Positions 35,810 through 43,990 of a stretch of 64,000 nt of DNA are shown here, piece by piece. A model generated the notes under the pieces. It was not told where the DNA came from and made no database searches. It saw only the letters and a list, made by a program, of their open reading frames with translations. Position numbers and translations under genes: made by a program. The DNA is from Anaerocolumna sp. AGMB13020 (lineage in GTDB: Bacteria > Bacillota > Clostridia > Lachnospirales > Lachnospiraceae), in NCBI RefSeq assembly GCF_033100115.1, contig NZ_CP136910.1, positions 1,550,001 through 1,614,000 of the forward strand, given 5' to 3'. Positions within the stretch are counted from its first letter, which is position 1; each line of letters starts with the position of its first letter.

Positions 35810-35956
35810 TTATCTAAAGAAAAGTAAGTCTCTTGGGTTTTCGAAGTATATAGCTAATTCCTTTATGTTATTGACCCAAGGAGGAGCTTCCCCATCACCA
35901 TTAATCTTAATTCTGTTTTCTATATACGTAATAAAACAAAAAATAAAAAGCCACAT
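35810..35956 (-). pseudogene. C-terminal remnant of an unknown gene
   Basis: The frame codes GDGEAPPWVNNIKELAIYF and ENPRDLLFFR before its stop and is followed at once by a terminator, so it looks like the true end of a gene. The ATG at 35956 gives 48 residues, but the beginning (MWLFIFCF) is unlike a native start. The 5' part is probably lost. Confidence 0.4.
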
Positions 35957-36057
35957 TTCTCTATGAAATTGAAGAATATGGTTATCTTAAACTCTATTCT
36001 ATTTTTATTATTGAGATACCTTATCATCATTAAAATTTTTTTCTCGTTAGTATAAAT

Positions 36058-36822
36058 TTACGAAGTTACCAGCTGGCTATCTATTCCTAATGAAGACATA
36101 TTTTTTTCATCCGATAAAGTCTCGGCATATGTATAGTTTAGCCGGTCGAATTGTTTGATCTCCTCTAGAGCCTCTATCCCATTCTCTGCCATAAAACGAA
36201 CCATCTCGCCCCGTGCCATTTTTGCATAGGTTCCTTTTTCTATTACTTTTCCATTTTTGATTTCTCCAAAGACACACGTCACAACGGTTGTATCTTTTTT
36301 TAAATAAGGCACTATGCATTTAGTATATTCCTTAGATGCCAAGTTTACAATACAGTCACTCTCTGATAAAAGTTTTCTCGCCAAGCTGTCTCCCCAAAAA
36401 TCATACAAAGAATTGGTATGCCAATTTTTTAGAATAGCCTGCATTTCTAATCTATAAGGGACAACTCCATCAAAAGGACGGAGTATTCCATAAAATCCTG
36501 ATAATATGCGCAAATGTTCTTCCAAATACTCTATTTGACCGCTCTCAAGTACCTCACCAGCAATATAAGTGAATTGTAATCCTGTATAGGATAAAAGGTA
36601 CGGGGTCAGATTTTTGTGTAAATTCATCATTTGAACACGACGGTAGTTATGCTCCGCAATACTATCATTACATTTCCAAATAGATTTTAGTTCAGCATAA
36701 CTTAAAGTTTTAAGATATGCTAAGAGATATTCTGTTTTCTCCACAAAATGAGGCGTTTGATAATACTCTAAAGTATCCAGCTTTTCATCCATTTTTTTAG
36801 CCGGAGATATTATAATTCTCAT
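36058..36822 (-). CDS. yaaA: full-length peroxide stress protein YaaA carried by the island
   Basis: The 254-residue protein spans the whole YaaA/DUF328 family: start MRIIISPAKKM, ELKSIWKCNDSIAEHNY, HLRILSGFYGILRPFDGVVP, EYTKCIVPYL, CVFGEIKNGKV and KGTYAKMARGEMVRFMAE. It clearly differs from the interrupted chromosomal copy (LSYTGLQFTYIAGEV against AYEGIQYQYMAPLVF). At the position equivalent to the insertion site it reads ACAATTC instead of ACAATAC. It is most simply a replacement gene brought by the island to restore YaaA. The ribosome binding site is AAAGGA. Confidence 0.93.
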   Translation of the reverse strand: MRIIISPAKKMDEKLDTLEYYQTPHFVEKTEYLLAYLKTLSYAELKSIWKCNDSIAEHNYRRVQMMNLHKNLTPYLLSYTGLQFTYIAGEVLESGQIEYLEEHLRILSGFYGILRPFDGVVPYRLEMQAILKNWHTNSLYDFWGDSLARKLLSESDCIVNLASKEYTKCIVPYLKKDTTVVTCVFGEIKNGKVIEKGTYAKMARGEMVRFMAENGIEALEEIKQFDRLNYTYAETLSDEKNMSSLGIDSQLVTS

Positions 36823-36911
36823 TATTTTTTTCCTTTATTCCTCTTATATGTAGTGTTTACTTAACTCTATGTTTTTTAAGTAACAGTTTAAACTTAACTA
36901 AATTATACGAT

Positions 36912-36951
36912 AACGGCATACACATTTCTATCTTTAATTGTGTATGCCGTT
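36912..36951. terminator. hairpin near the right end of the island
   Basis: AACGGCATACACA and TGTGTATGCCGTT form a 13-bp stem. It lies 10 bp beyond the stop of the interrupted yaaA and 90 bp before the cargo yaaA start. It is followed by TCTTATTTTA on the plus strand; the minus-strand U-tract is poor. Confidence 0.5.
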
Positions 36952-36960
36952 CTTATTTTA

Positions 36961-37266
36961 TCAATTTTTAAACTCAATACACACCATACACACCCAATTG
37001 CCTGCCCCAGTTGAGTATTGTATCCCTTCATACGCTAAGAGCGCTGGTGTGAGGTTGCTGTATAAATCTGTTTTCTTAAGAAGCTGGTAATTATACGTTG
37101 CTATTTTGTCATTGCACTTCCAAAGCTCCCTGGCTTCCTCATAACTTAATTTCTTTAAGAGCTTTGACAGATGCTCCGTATCTTTCATAAATTGAGGAAG
37201 TGCCTCAAAAACCAGAGTATCCGTATCTATTCTCATCTTCTTAGCTGGTGATATGATAATTCTCAT
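36961..37266 (-). pseudogene. yaaA: yaaA N-terminal part, interrupted by the island
   Basis: From ATG 37266 (GAAGG upstream) it codes MRIIISPAKKMRIDTDTLVF through ALLAYEGIQYS, the first 84 codons of the chromosomal YaaA. After the GTATTGT junction (37015-37021) the frame continues for 18 residues of island sequence (TGAGNWVCMVCIEFKN) to a stop. The matching C-terminal half is at 18251-18757. Confidence 0.92.
37015..37021 (+). repeat. right attachment-site repeat of the island
   Basis: GTATTGT, identical to 18758-18764. Outside it the chromosomal yaaA frame continues upstream as YEGIQY. Confidence 0.8.
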
Positions 37267-37350
37267 TTAGACCTTCGCTTCCTAGTAAATTCTGCTGGCA
37301 AATGTCCTTGTTACTTCAGATGTCTGGACAAAGCATATACAATAGATTTA

Positions 37351-37971
37351 CTATTTCGTCTCACAGGAGCTTTTAAGCTGCTTTCTATGTTCGTTATAAT
37401 CCGCTTGCAGCAATCCATAAACCCTTGTGTCTATATATTCGTCATTATACCTGAAATCTTCTCGTTTCACACCCTCCAATACAAAGCCGGCTTTTTGATA
37501 AACCCTTTCTGCTCTCGGATTAAAGCTATAAACTTCAAGCCCAATCTTATGCACCTTCAGTACTGTCATTCCATACTGTATAAACAGGGATACAGCCTCA
37601 GAGCCAATTCCTCTGTTACAACCGGCCTTCCCCATCAGTATACGAAAGTTCACATTTCCCGTATCTTCATCATAATCATTATAAACAACTTCACCTACAA
37701 CATTACCGCTTTCCTTTTCTACAATTGCCAGGTCTAATCGGTTTGTCTGCTGATTCCTGGTAAGATACCATTCTCTTGTTCTATCAACTTCTTCCTGTGA
37801 AGAAGGTTCCTCTGCTTCTTCATCACTGCAGACAGAACCTGTCAGCTTTCTTAATTCCGGCTCTTCCAGCAAGGCCAGCATTATCTCACAGTCTGCTTCT
37901 GTAAAAGGCCTTAAAATAACTTTACTTCCTTCTAATACCGGTTTATTGCTAAAATCTATTTTGTTATACAT
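37351..37971 (-). CDS. GNAT family N-acetyltransferase (RimJ/RimL-like)
   Basis: A 206-residue acetyl-CoA-dependent acetyltransferase. It starts with LEGSKVILRPFTEADCEIML and has the acetyl-CoA loop region GKAGCNRGIGSEAVSLFIQY (R/Q-x-x-G-x-G/A) and the final motif KVHKIGLEVYSFNPRAERVY QKAGFVLEG. The pattern matches RimJ/RimL-type enzymes that acetylate protein N-termini or small amines; the substrate is unknown. AGAGG lies 7 nt before ATG. It is the first chromosomal gene outside the island's right junction. Confidence 0.88.
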   Translation of the reverse strand: MYNKIDFSNKPVLEGSKVILRPFTEADCEIMLALLEEPELRKLTGSVCSDEEAEEPSSQEEVDRTREWYLTRNQQTNRLDLAIVEKESGNVVGEVVYNDYDEDTGNVNFRILMGKAGCNRGIGSEAVSLFIQYGMTVLKVHKIGLEVYSFNPRAERVYQKAGFVLEGVKREDFRYNDEYIDTRVYGLLQADYNEHRKQLKSSCETK

Positions 37972-38115
37972 TTTATTACCTCTCGTTTTTCTTTTTTGAT
38001 ACTTTATTACTGTTTCTATATTTCTGATGCCTTATAATCACATAAAAATCCGTCATATTCTATATCATCTGGTATTCTTAAGAAACATCCGATGGTATTG
38101 TCACATTTATGTACT

Positions 38116-38664
38116 TTAAGTTTCTATATACTTTCTTAGGCTTTCTTCTATTTTAGCCTTCATTTCCTTTAAATCACAATAGCAGACATCTACTGGCAGC
38201 TTTTCCATCAATTGAATATCCTGTCTTTTAACAACTGCTCCAAATTTGCGGTAGAATTGGTTCGAGGGTGATGCATGAAAATTATAGATTACCATCTGCT
38301 CCCTTCCAAGTTCTAAGTAATGGCCCAGTATGGCGGTTAATAACATAAGTGCTATGCCTCGTCGCCGGTGTTCCTGGTATACCCATAACCCGTTTAATTC
38401 TATCCCTTTTTCAGGAATATCCTCCTGCTCAGCAAAACTTGCAAAAGCTACTCCACGGAGTTCTTCCTCTTCAAAGGCTCCTAAGAGTACCCTAATGTCT
38501 CCCTGTTCTTCACCTGCATTCATCCATCCTGTCCAGTATTCCAATTCTTTCTCTAAGGACAAATTATGGGCTGACAAACCTGCCAATTCTTCGGGCCAGC
38601 ATAAAACCTTTAACTCCACTGCTTTCTGCATGTCCTGTACGGTAAGCTGTCTGATTTTGATCAT
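38116..38664 (-). CDS. GNAT family N-acetyltransferase
   Basis: A 182-residue acetyltransferase. IKIRQLTVQDMQKAVELKVL opens the fold, LNGLWVYQEHRRRGIALMLL holds the acetyl-CoA-binding R-R-R-G-I-A, and NFHASPSNQFYRKFGAVVKR is the closing motif. AAGGAAA precedes ATG. The neighbouring GNAT gene is 145 bp downstream on the same strand but is not closely similar. Substrate unknown. Confidence 0.85.
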   Translation of the reverse strand: MIKIRQLTVQDMQKAVELKVLCWPEELAGLSAHNLSLEKELEYWTGWMNAGEEQGDIRVLLGAFEEEELRGVAFASFAEQEDIPEKGIELNGLWVYQEHRRRGIALMLLTAILGHYLELGREQMVIYNFHASPSNQFYRKFGAVVKRQDIQLMEKLPVDVCYCDLKEMKAKIEESLRKYIET

Positions 38665-38824
38665 AAGATTTCCTTTCTTAACAAAGAAGAACTATAAGAC
38701 GCTGCCTCCTTCATTATATCGGTAATTTTTCAGTACTTTTTTCACAGCTTTCTTCTCCTTTCTTAAGTAATAAATTACATGGTAACATTTTTGTAATAAA
38801 ATAGCAATCAGAACAGCTTGAACT

Positions 38825-41659
38825 CTACAACCCTATTCTTTTAAGTTCTTCTGGCTCAACCGCAAACTCCGGCTCAAACTCATCAGAGCTTGCATACTCT
38901 ATCAGACAATACTCAAACCATTTTACATTCGGATGCGTTTTCTTCTTTTCCAGATTGAAGGTGCATACCAGCAGTTTTCCTTCTCCCACCCTTACCTCAA
39001 ATAAATTGCCGAGCTTATGATTTCTCTCAAAATTATCAATCGTCCATACCATGGGTTCCAGCTGACTATTCTCAAGTATACATGCTCTGGAGTCCTCAAT
39101 CAGCTGATACCATTGGGGGGTTGTGTAAGCTTCTGTGGGGAAATGTTTAAAGATTCTGTGATTTTTCTTAATATACAAGCCATGGGTTCCTACTGGTACC
39201 GCTTTTCCCATACTTTCAGAAATGGACCGGAACATGGGATAACACCAGAAATCAGTACAATAGGTTCCTTCAATTGAATTCTTCTCATTCAAGGAATCCG
39301 GATACAGGAGGACGCGTTTTCCCTTATTAAGGTTATCCAAAGCTTCCTCTGGACTCTTTGTAACAATAAGATCCTTATTTACGGCACCTAAATTCTTGTC
39401 TGGATAAACCCACAGTTCATAACTATTTTTTATTTCAGAGTCTTCCCAAGTATTCGCTAATTTGTTCTCCCTTAGAGAAACCTTTAGCGTCAGTTTTTTC
39501 GGTCCCTCCAATTCCGGTAAAGTTATCGTGATATCACACAGCTGATGCACACCGTTTGTATAGTTACCCTCTAGTCGTATTTCCTTTGAAAGCAGAACTT
39601 CTGTACCCTCTGAGAGGCTTAACACAACTGTTGGAGACAAAATGGCACACTGCCGGTAAAGTGCCAGTTTGATTCCTGCTGTTAGTTCTTTTCCCGCAGT
39701 ATATACAAATCCCGGAAGTTCTGCCAGTATAACTGCGTCAGAACAGAACTCTCTCCATTCTTCAGCCTCAATTATACCTTTGTTTTCCAGAAAAGCATTC
39801 AGAATACCTACCAAAGCCGTACCCTGACCGGAAAAGTCCTGAAGATCCAGTAACTGAAAACCTGCCAGCTCCCTGCTTCTTAATGCAGTCTCAATCTCTG
39901 CCTTGTAACAAGCCGCCGCAAATCGCCCAGAAGCTTTGAAAAATTCATCCGCCAGGTGAAGCATCCCCTTTCTCTTAAGCCGTTCTCTAAATATCTTGAG
40001 ATTCTCAGCCTTTAAAACTCCCGTATATTTACCGATTTCTGAAAAGTCCGGGTACATTGCATATTGCCCGATTTCATGAGAAATCACTGGTACTTCCGGT
40101 ATAATTTCTTCTGCTTCTTCCATTTTTACAGTCTTTACACCTGTGCCATATTGAATAGTAACCTCTCTGTCTTCCCCTTTCTCCGCCAACATCTTTTCAG
40201 GACGTATCATTCTGTCATAATGATACACACTATCAGGAACAGCTGTCTGTATATGACCTTGTGGTGCATCACACATAGCATAGGAACCACGAAACAGCCT
40301 CTCTCTTGAGAAACGCACACCACAATAGAAATCCTCCTGCTCAAGTATAACTGGCATAAACTGAAAATTATTTGACCCCTGGGTGTATAAGTGTCTTCCA
40401 TCATAGTTCTTATAATTCTTGAGAATACTATTTAAAACATTCTTGCTGCCCCATAATTCATTCCCCAAAGACATCATCACAAAGGACGGATGATTACCGA
40501 ATTCATCCAGAATGCGAAAACCCTCTTCGATCAGATATTGCTGGGCAGCTCTATCATGGCCGGCGTCTCCTTCTTCTGTTACAGTACCCCAAAAGGGTAG
40601 TTCCGGTTCCAGATAAACCCCTAGCTGATCTGCTGCAACAAAACATGCCTTTGGCGGACAACAGGTATGGAAACGATAATGATTTATGCCATATTCCTTC
40701 GCAATACCAAGTACCTTCAGCCACCCCTCCACCTCCATCGGCGGATGTCCGGTCAGCGGGAAAATAAGGCCGTCATGTTTTCCTCTTAAGTAGGTTTGCT
40801 GACCGTTAATTTCAAAATAAGGACCTGCTGCTTTAAATTCCCGTAACCCAAAAGTATAACAGTAATCTGCTTCCTGTTGCACCGCAGTATCCTGCTTCTC
40901 ACATAACAAAGAAAGCTTTAGCTGATATAATTCAGGTGTATGCTCACTCCAGGTATAGGCTTCACCTTCTAACTCTAATGAAAACCAATTCTCACCGCCT
41001 GCAATTACATAAGCTTTCACACCCACACTTTCCCCTTTACAAGAAACTTCTGCCCTTATTCGAGTGCTTTCTGCTCCATTCAGCGAAACCTTAACCTGAA
41101 TACTCCTCTTTGCTACATCAGGATAAATATTGACATTGCTTAGATAAATACTGTTCAATTCTTCTATGTATAGCTCACCGGTTATACCATTCCAATTGGT
41201 CTGTGTATCCGCGGAAGTCATATGCCCTCCGTTCACCGGATAAGAGGTATTATCAACCATAATCGTAAGCTTTAACTGCTTTTTAACATAAGGAGTAATA
41301 CGATATCTGTGTGAGGTACAAAGACTGTTATTGCAGCCTACATATTCCTCCCCAATCCATACATGAGATATTCTGGTTCGTTCCAGCACCAAAAAGAACT
41401 CCCGGTCTCGAAACTCACCAATCTCTATGGTTTTGGAATACCAGGTATAACCCTCAAAAAGATAAGGATCGGTGAGTGAACCGGTCTTGATAAGCTCTGC
41501 CGGTATATCCTCTGTGGCCTTTCCTTTCTTTGCAGTAGAAACCGTTGCCGGAAGTATAATGCTATCCCCAAAATTCTCCTTATAATACTCTTTTCTGATA
41601 CCTGCCTTGTCGCCATCCAGACAGAACCCCCAGCTTCCACTTAAATTAATTTTCCCCAT
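38825..41659 (-). CDS. glycoside hydrolase family 2 protein (beta-galactosidase/glucuronidase-like)
   Basis: The 944-residue protein has no signal peptide. The GH2 sugar-binding jelly roll (~1-165), an immunoglobulin-like domain (~170-275) and the TIM barrel (from ~276, NGQQTYLRGKHDGLIFP) are followed by ~350 extra C-terminal residues. The catalytic acid/base is E401 in SLGNELWG and the nucleophile is E529 in VISHEIGQ. This composition suits a large cytoplasmic exo-glycosidase; beta-galactosidase, -glucuronidase or -mannosidase activity cannot be separated by eye. AAGGGG precedes ATG. A perfect palindrome lies just upstream of it. Confidence 0.85.
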   Translation of the reverse strand: MGKINLSGSWGFCLDGDKAGIRKEYYKENFGDSIILPATVSTAKKGKATEDIPAELIKTGSLTDPYLFEGYTWYSKTIEIGEFRDREFFLVLERTRISHVWIGEEYVGCNNSLCTSHRYRITPYVKKQLKLTIMVDNTSYPVNGGHMTSADTQTNWNGITGELYIEELNSIYLSNVNIYPDVAKRSIQVKVSLNGAESTRIRAEVSCKGESVGVKAYVIAGGENWFSLELEGEAYTWSEHTPELYQLKLSLLCEKQDTAVQQEADYCYTFGLREFKAAGPYFEINGQQTYLRGKHDGLIFPLTGHPPMEVEGWLKVLGIAKEYGINHYRFHTCCPPKACFVAADQLGVYLEPELPFWGTVTEEGDAGHDRAAQQYLIEEGFRILDEFGNHPSFVMMSLGNELWGSKNVLNSILKNYKNYDGRHLYTQGSNNFQFMPVILEQEDFYCGVRFSRERLFRGSYAMCDAPQGHIQTAVPDSVYHYDRMIRPEKMLAEKGEDREVTIQYGTGVKTVKMEEAEEIIPEVPVISHEIGQYAMYPDFSEIGKYTGVLKAENLKIFRERLKRKGMLHLADEFFKASGRFAAACYKAEIETALRSRELAGFQLLDLQDFSGQGTALVGILNAFLENKGIIEAEEWREFCSDAVILAELPGFVYTAGKELTAGIKLALYRQCAILSPTVVLSLSEGTEVLLSKEIRLEGNYTNGVHQLCDITITLPELEGPKKLTLKVSLRENKLANTWEDSEIKNSYELWVYPDKNLGAVNKDLIVTKSPEEALDNLNKGKRVLLYPDSLNEKNSIEGTYCTDFWCYPMFRSISESMGKAVPVGTHGLYIKKNHRIFKHFPTEAYTTPQWYQLIEDSRACILENSQLEPMVWTIDNFERNHKLGNLFEVRVGEGKLLVCTFNLEKKKTHPNVKWFEYCLIEYASSDEFEPEFAVEPEELKRIGL

Positions 41660-41674
41660 AAGAACCCCTTTTCC

Positions 41675-41701
41675 AAATATCCAATCTTTGATTGGATATT
41701 T
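41675..41701 (-). promoter_or_regulatory. 27-bp palindrome upstream of the GH2 gene (operator or leader hairpin)
   Basis: AAATATCCAATC and GATTGGATATTT form a perfect 12-bp inverted repeat around TTT. It ends 15 bp before the start codon, next to the ribosome binding site, so it could be a repressor operator or a hairpin that influences translation. Confidence 0.5.
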
Positions 41702-41880
41702 GATAATTTTTAGTTTTGTTTATTCATAAATAATCCGCAATACCATTTAAAAAAATCCTCCCTCTGATAGAGCAAGCGAAGTTGGTTTTATTATTTCATA
41801 ACCACAGTAGTATTTTATTTTTTAACCTTAGTTTACTTTATATACATCAATAAAAAGATTTAAAAGCAAGCAGAAAATTA

Positions 41881-42040
41881 GGGTGTGTCTGAAAACTGCT
41901 TGTGCCGGGCTGGATGTTCCACTTTGTGGGAGACAAGGCGTGATTTTGGGTGCGTAGTGGTGCTACGTTCCCAAAATTGCAACGCAGAATACCGCAAAGT
42001 GGGGCATTCAGAATGGTGCAATGAGTTTTCAGACACACCC
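41881..42040. mobile_element. 160-bp MITE with TA target duplication, nested in repeat copy 3
   Basis: The 17-bp terminal inverted repeats GGGTGTGTCTGAAAACT begin and end the element, which is flanked by TA (41879-41880 and 42041-42042). It has no coding capacity. Removing it with one TA rejoins AAATTAGCACAAAA, the outer arm of the adjacent long-hairpin repeat. Confidence 0.85.
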
Positions 42041-42254
42041 TAGCACAAAACAGAAAGAATGAAGGCTTACGAAAATATTGGAAGTCCTCTTCTCTGAAGC
42101 TTTTGCGCTGTCTCCTCAAACAGCTTGTCTGAGCGTAACGAGATATCTGTTTAAGGATATGCCCAGCATAAAAGCTTCAGAGAAATCAAGCCTTCTTATA
42201 CCTTGAAATGAACATATTAATTTTTTCTATTTTGTGCTAATTTCCGTCCCCTTG
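42041..42254 (+). repeat. long-hairpin dispersed repeat, copy 3 (left arm interrupted by the MITE)
   Basis: Arms TAGCACAAAA (42041) and TTTTGTGCTA (ends 42239) bound a hairpin containing GAAGCTTTT/AAAAGCTTC and a loop with TGTCTGAGCGTAACGAG. The one-sided tag CCGTCCCCTTG follows at 42244-42254. Its outermost left arm lies beyond the MITE, at 41875-41880. Confidence 0.82.
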
Positions 42255-42387
42255 CCCCCAAAATAATGTTAGTTATTCCTTAAATTTTTTCCAGTATATC
42301 AAATTAATTCATTATTGTGAATCACAAAAATTTTATCTATAACAAAGAGTTTCATTAATATATAAAGAATATATAATTTTTAATATT

Positions 42388-42680
42388 GAAAAGGTACTGA
42401 ACTACATAGACATTCATCCTAATGAAGATTTGAAACTTGAGAAAATTGCTGATTTATTCGGTTACAATTCAGGTTATTTAGGCAGGCTGCTCTATTGCCG
42501 GATCGGAACCAATTTAAACCTTTATATTGAAAGGAAAGGATGGATAAAACCACAGAGATGCTGATTCATACAGACAGAAAGATTCCAGAAATCTGCAGTC
42601 TGGTCGGTTACCAGAATGTCGAATATTTCAACGGAAATTTAAGAAATATATCAGTCTTACACAAGGCAACTAAAGAGTAG
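42388..42680 (+). pseudogene. AraC-family regulator fragment with frameshifts
   Basis: The sequence codes LNYIDIHPNEDLKLEKIADL FGYNSGYLGRLL, the first helix-turn-helix of an AraC C-terminal domain, then shifts to MLIHTDRKIPEICSLVGYQN VEYF, the second. A last shift leads to ISVLHKATKE and a stop at 42680. Only the DNA-binding part remains. The rest of the gap 41702-42880 holds the MITE, repeat copy 3 and a small hairpin (AGCTTCATG/CATGAAGCT, 42736-42764). Confidence 0.75.
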
Positions 42681-42880
42681 GGATTGCAATAAACTTAAGC
42701 TGACCCAAGCTAGACAAATCAACAATACCGGAAGAAGCTTCATGGCTTTCACCAGCATGAAGCTGAAAACATTACACTCATGCATTGTTTAAAAAAGAGA
42801 CATGGAGCTCCTCCGGCTTTTCCTTCCTTTTACAGCAGCCATTTATCATATCATTGACAGCTTTTACCGATAGGAAGCCT

Positions 42881-43699
42881 TTACTTTTTACTTATTGGAA
42901 AGCACACTTCTGTTACAAACTCCTCCGGGTTTTTCGTCTGTCCGGGTCCTACATGATAGATGGTAAACATGTCTTCACTGAAATCATAGCCATTATCTCT
43001 TACCCAGTCTGCAACTGCATGGTTTACAGTAGTCAATTGCTCATATCCGCCTTTGTAGGTAGCAGATGCTATTGTAACAGACGGCACAGTCTTGAAAATG
43101 ACATTTGCAGTGTTCTGATAGCTGCCAAGTACAGATATCTGAATCTCCACATCCGGGTCCTGTTCCTTGTATTCCTTATCGTGAAAAACTGCTAGGCCAT
43201 TACAAGGATTGGCATACTGAATACTTAAGGGGGTTACTTCTTTCATTAACTGTTCCCAAAGGAGGCCCTCCTTATTATACGCCGGTATTATTTTTCTAAG
43301 ACTCGCTACATTTCTCTCTGGCATTTCTTTAACGGATACACTATACTGCATCATATTATCATCCTTTCCGATTCGATTAAGAGTTGTTTCAAGAATGCGC
43401 AACTGCATACCGGTCTTCTCTGCCTGCTCCTTCAGCTCGGCTTGCTGAAGCAGGAGAAATTCTTTTAAGGACGCCGTGTCATCGTATACTTTAAGAATTC
43501 TGTCAATCATATTCAGGCTGAACCCCATTTCTTTCAGTGCAGCAATTCTGCTTGCCAGGGGAAGCTGATTCTCACTGTAATACCGATATCCTGTAAAATC
43601 ATCGATGCTCTCAGGTACAAGCAGCCCGATAAGATCATAATGGCGAAGCATGCGGATACTGATTCTTGAAAGTTTTGAAAAATCTCCTATTTTTAACAT
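42881..43699 (-). CDS. MerR family regulator with GyrI-like effector domain
   Basis: A 272-residue protein. The MerR winged helix-turn-helix is at the N-terminus (MLKIGDFSKLSRISIRMLRH YDLIGLL; TGYRYYSENQL), followed by a coiled coil (~80-115) and a GyrI-like ligand-binding domain (~120-272: ASLRKIIPAY, ATYKGGYEQL, ICFPISKK-type ending). ATG 43699 is chosen because AAAGGA lies 4 nt upstream; a frame open from 43759 adds residues without family similarity. The promoter at 43790-43820 has the MerR-type 19-bp spacer, suggesting autoregulation. Confidence 0.88.
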   Translation of the reverse strand: MLKIGDFSKLSRISIRMLRHYDLIGLLVPESIDDFTGYRYYSENQLPLASRIAALKEMGFSLNMIDRILKVYDDTASLKEFLLLQQAELKEQAEKTGMQLRILETTLNRIGKDDNMMQYSVSVKEMPERNVASLRKIIPAYNKEGLLWEQLMKEVTPLSIQYANPCNGLAVFHDKEYKEQDPDVEIQISVLGSYQNTANVIFKTVPSVTIASATYKGGYEQLTTVNHAVADWVRDNGYDFSEDMFTIYHVGPGQTKNPEEFVTEVCFPISKK

Positions 43700-43789
43700 G
43701 AAATCCTTTCTATTGATATCATCTGTTGGATATTTCTCTCTCCTGACAGACAATACCACACATATATGTGTTTTCCTGAGCTCAACTTA

Positions 43790-43820
43790 AGTATAGAGTA
43801 TACCATAATGTCAAAGTCAA
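43790..43820 (-). promoter_or_regulatory. MerR-type promoter of the MerR/GyrI-like gene
   Basis: On the minus strand, TTGACT (43820-43815) and TATACT (43795-43790) are separated by 19 bp. The extra-long spacer is the hallmark of promoters activated by DNA distortion. Confidence 0.65.
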
Positions 43821-43990
43821 CAATAATTTTAAAAGAACAAAGCTCTATGAAAACAGGTTGTGTATCTCCTTGGAAGAAACAGATTTAATTCTGTTTCCAC
43901 AGTGATATTAGCCGTCATAGAGCTTTTCATCGGTTTCGTTCATACTATCATAAGTATCCTATTGGCTGACAGATTGATAGCTACTGCTGC

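Larger units (their letters stand above)
35325..36057. other. gene-poor stretch with one C-terminal remnant
   Basis: Apart from the short frame at 35810-35956 and its terminator, no gene was seen in this AT-rich stretch between the MBL pseudogene and the cargo yaaA. Confidence 0.5.
18758..37021. mobile_element. 18.3-kb integrative genomic island inserted in yaaA
   Basis: The island separates two halves of yaaA and is bounded by GTATTGT repeats. Deleting it with one repeat gives ...YEGIQYQYMAPLVF... with no frame change. The recombinase-like gene lies next to the left end; a full-length divergent yaaA and a short remnant lie next to the right end. The cargo is AT-rich, almost all on the minus strand, and defence-like. 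Several genes are frameshifted or truncated, so parts are decaying. No conjugation, replication or phage structural genes were found, so it would need a helper or its own recombinase to move. Confidence 0.85.

Noticed and set aside
36912..36951. Terminal inverted repeat of the island
   Set aside because: The 13-bp hairpin is not matched at the left end, so it does not define the island boundary.
41847..42119. 90-residue ORF on the minus strand
   Set aside because: It spans the MITE and part of repeat copy 3, with no family similarity.
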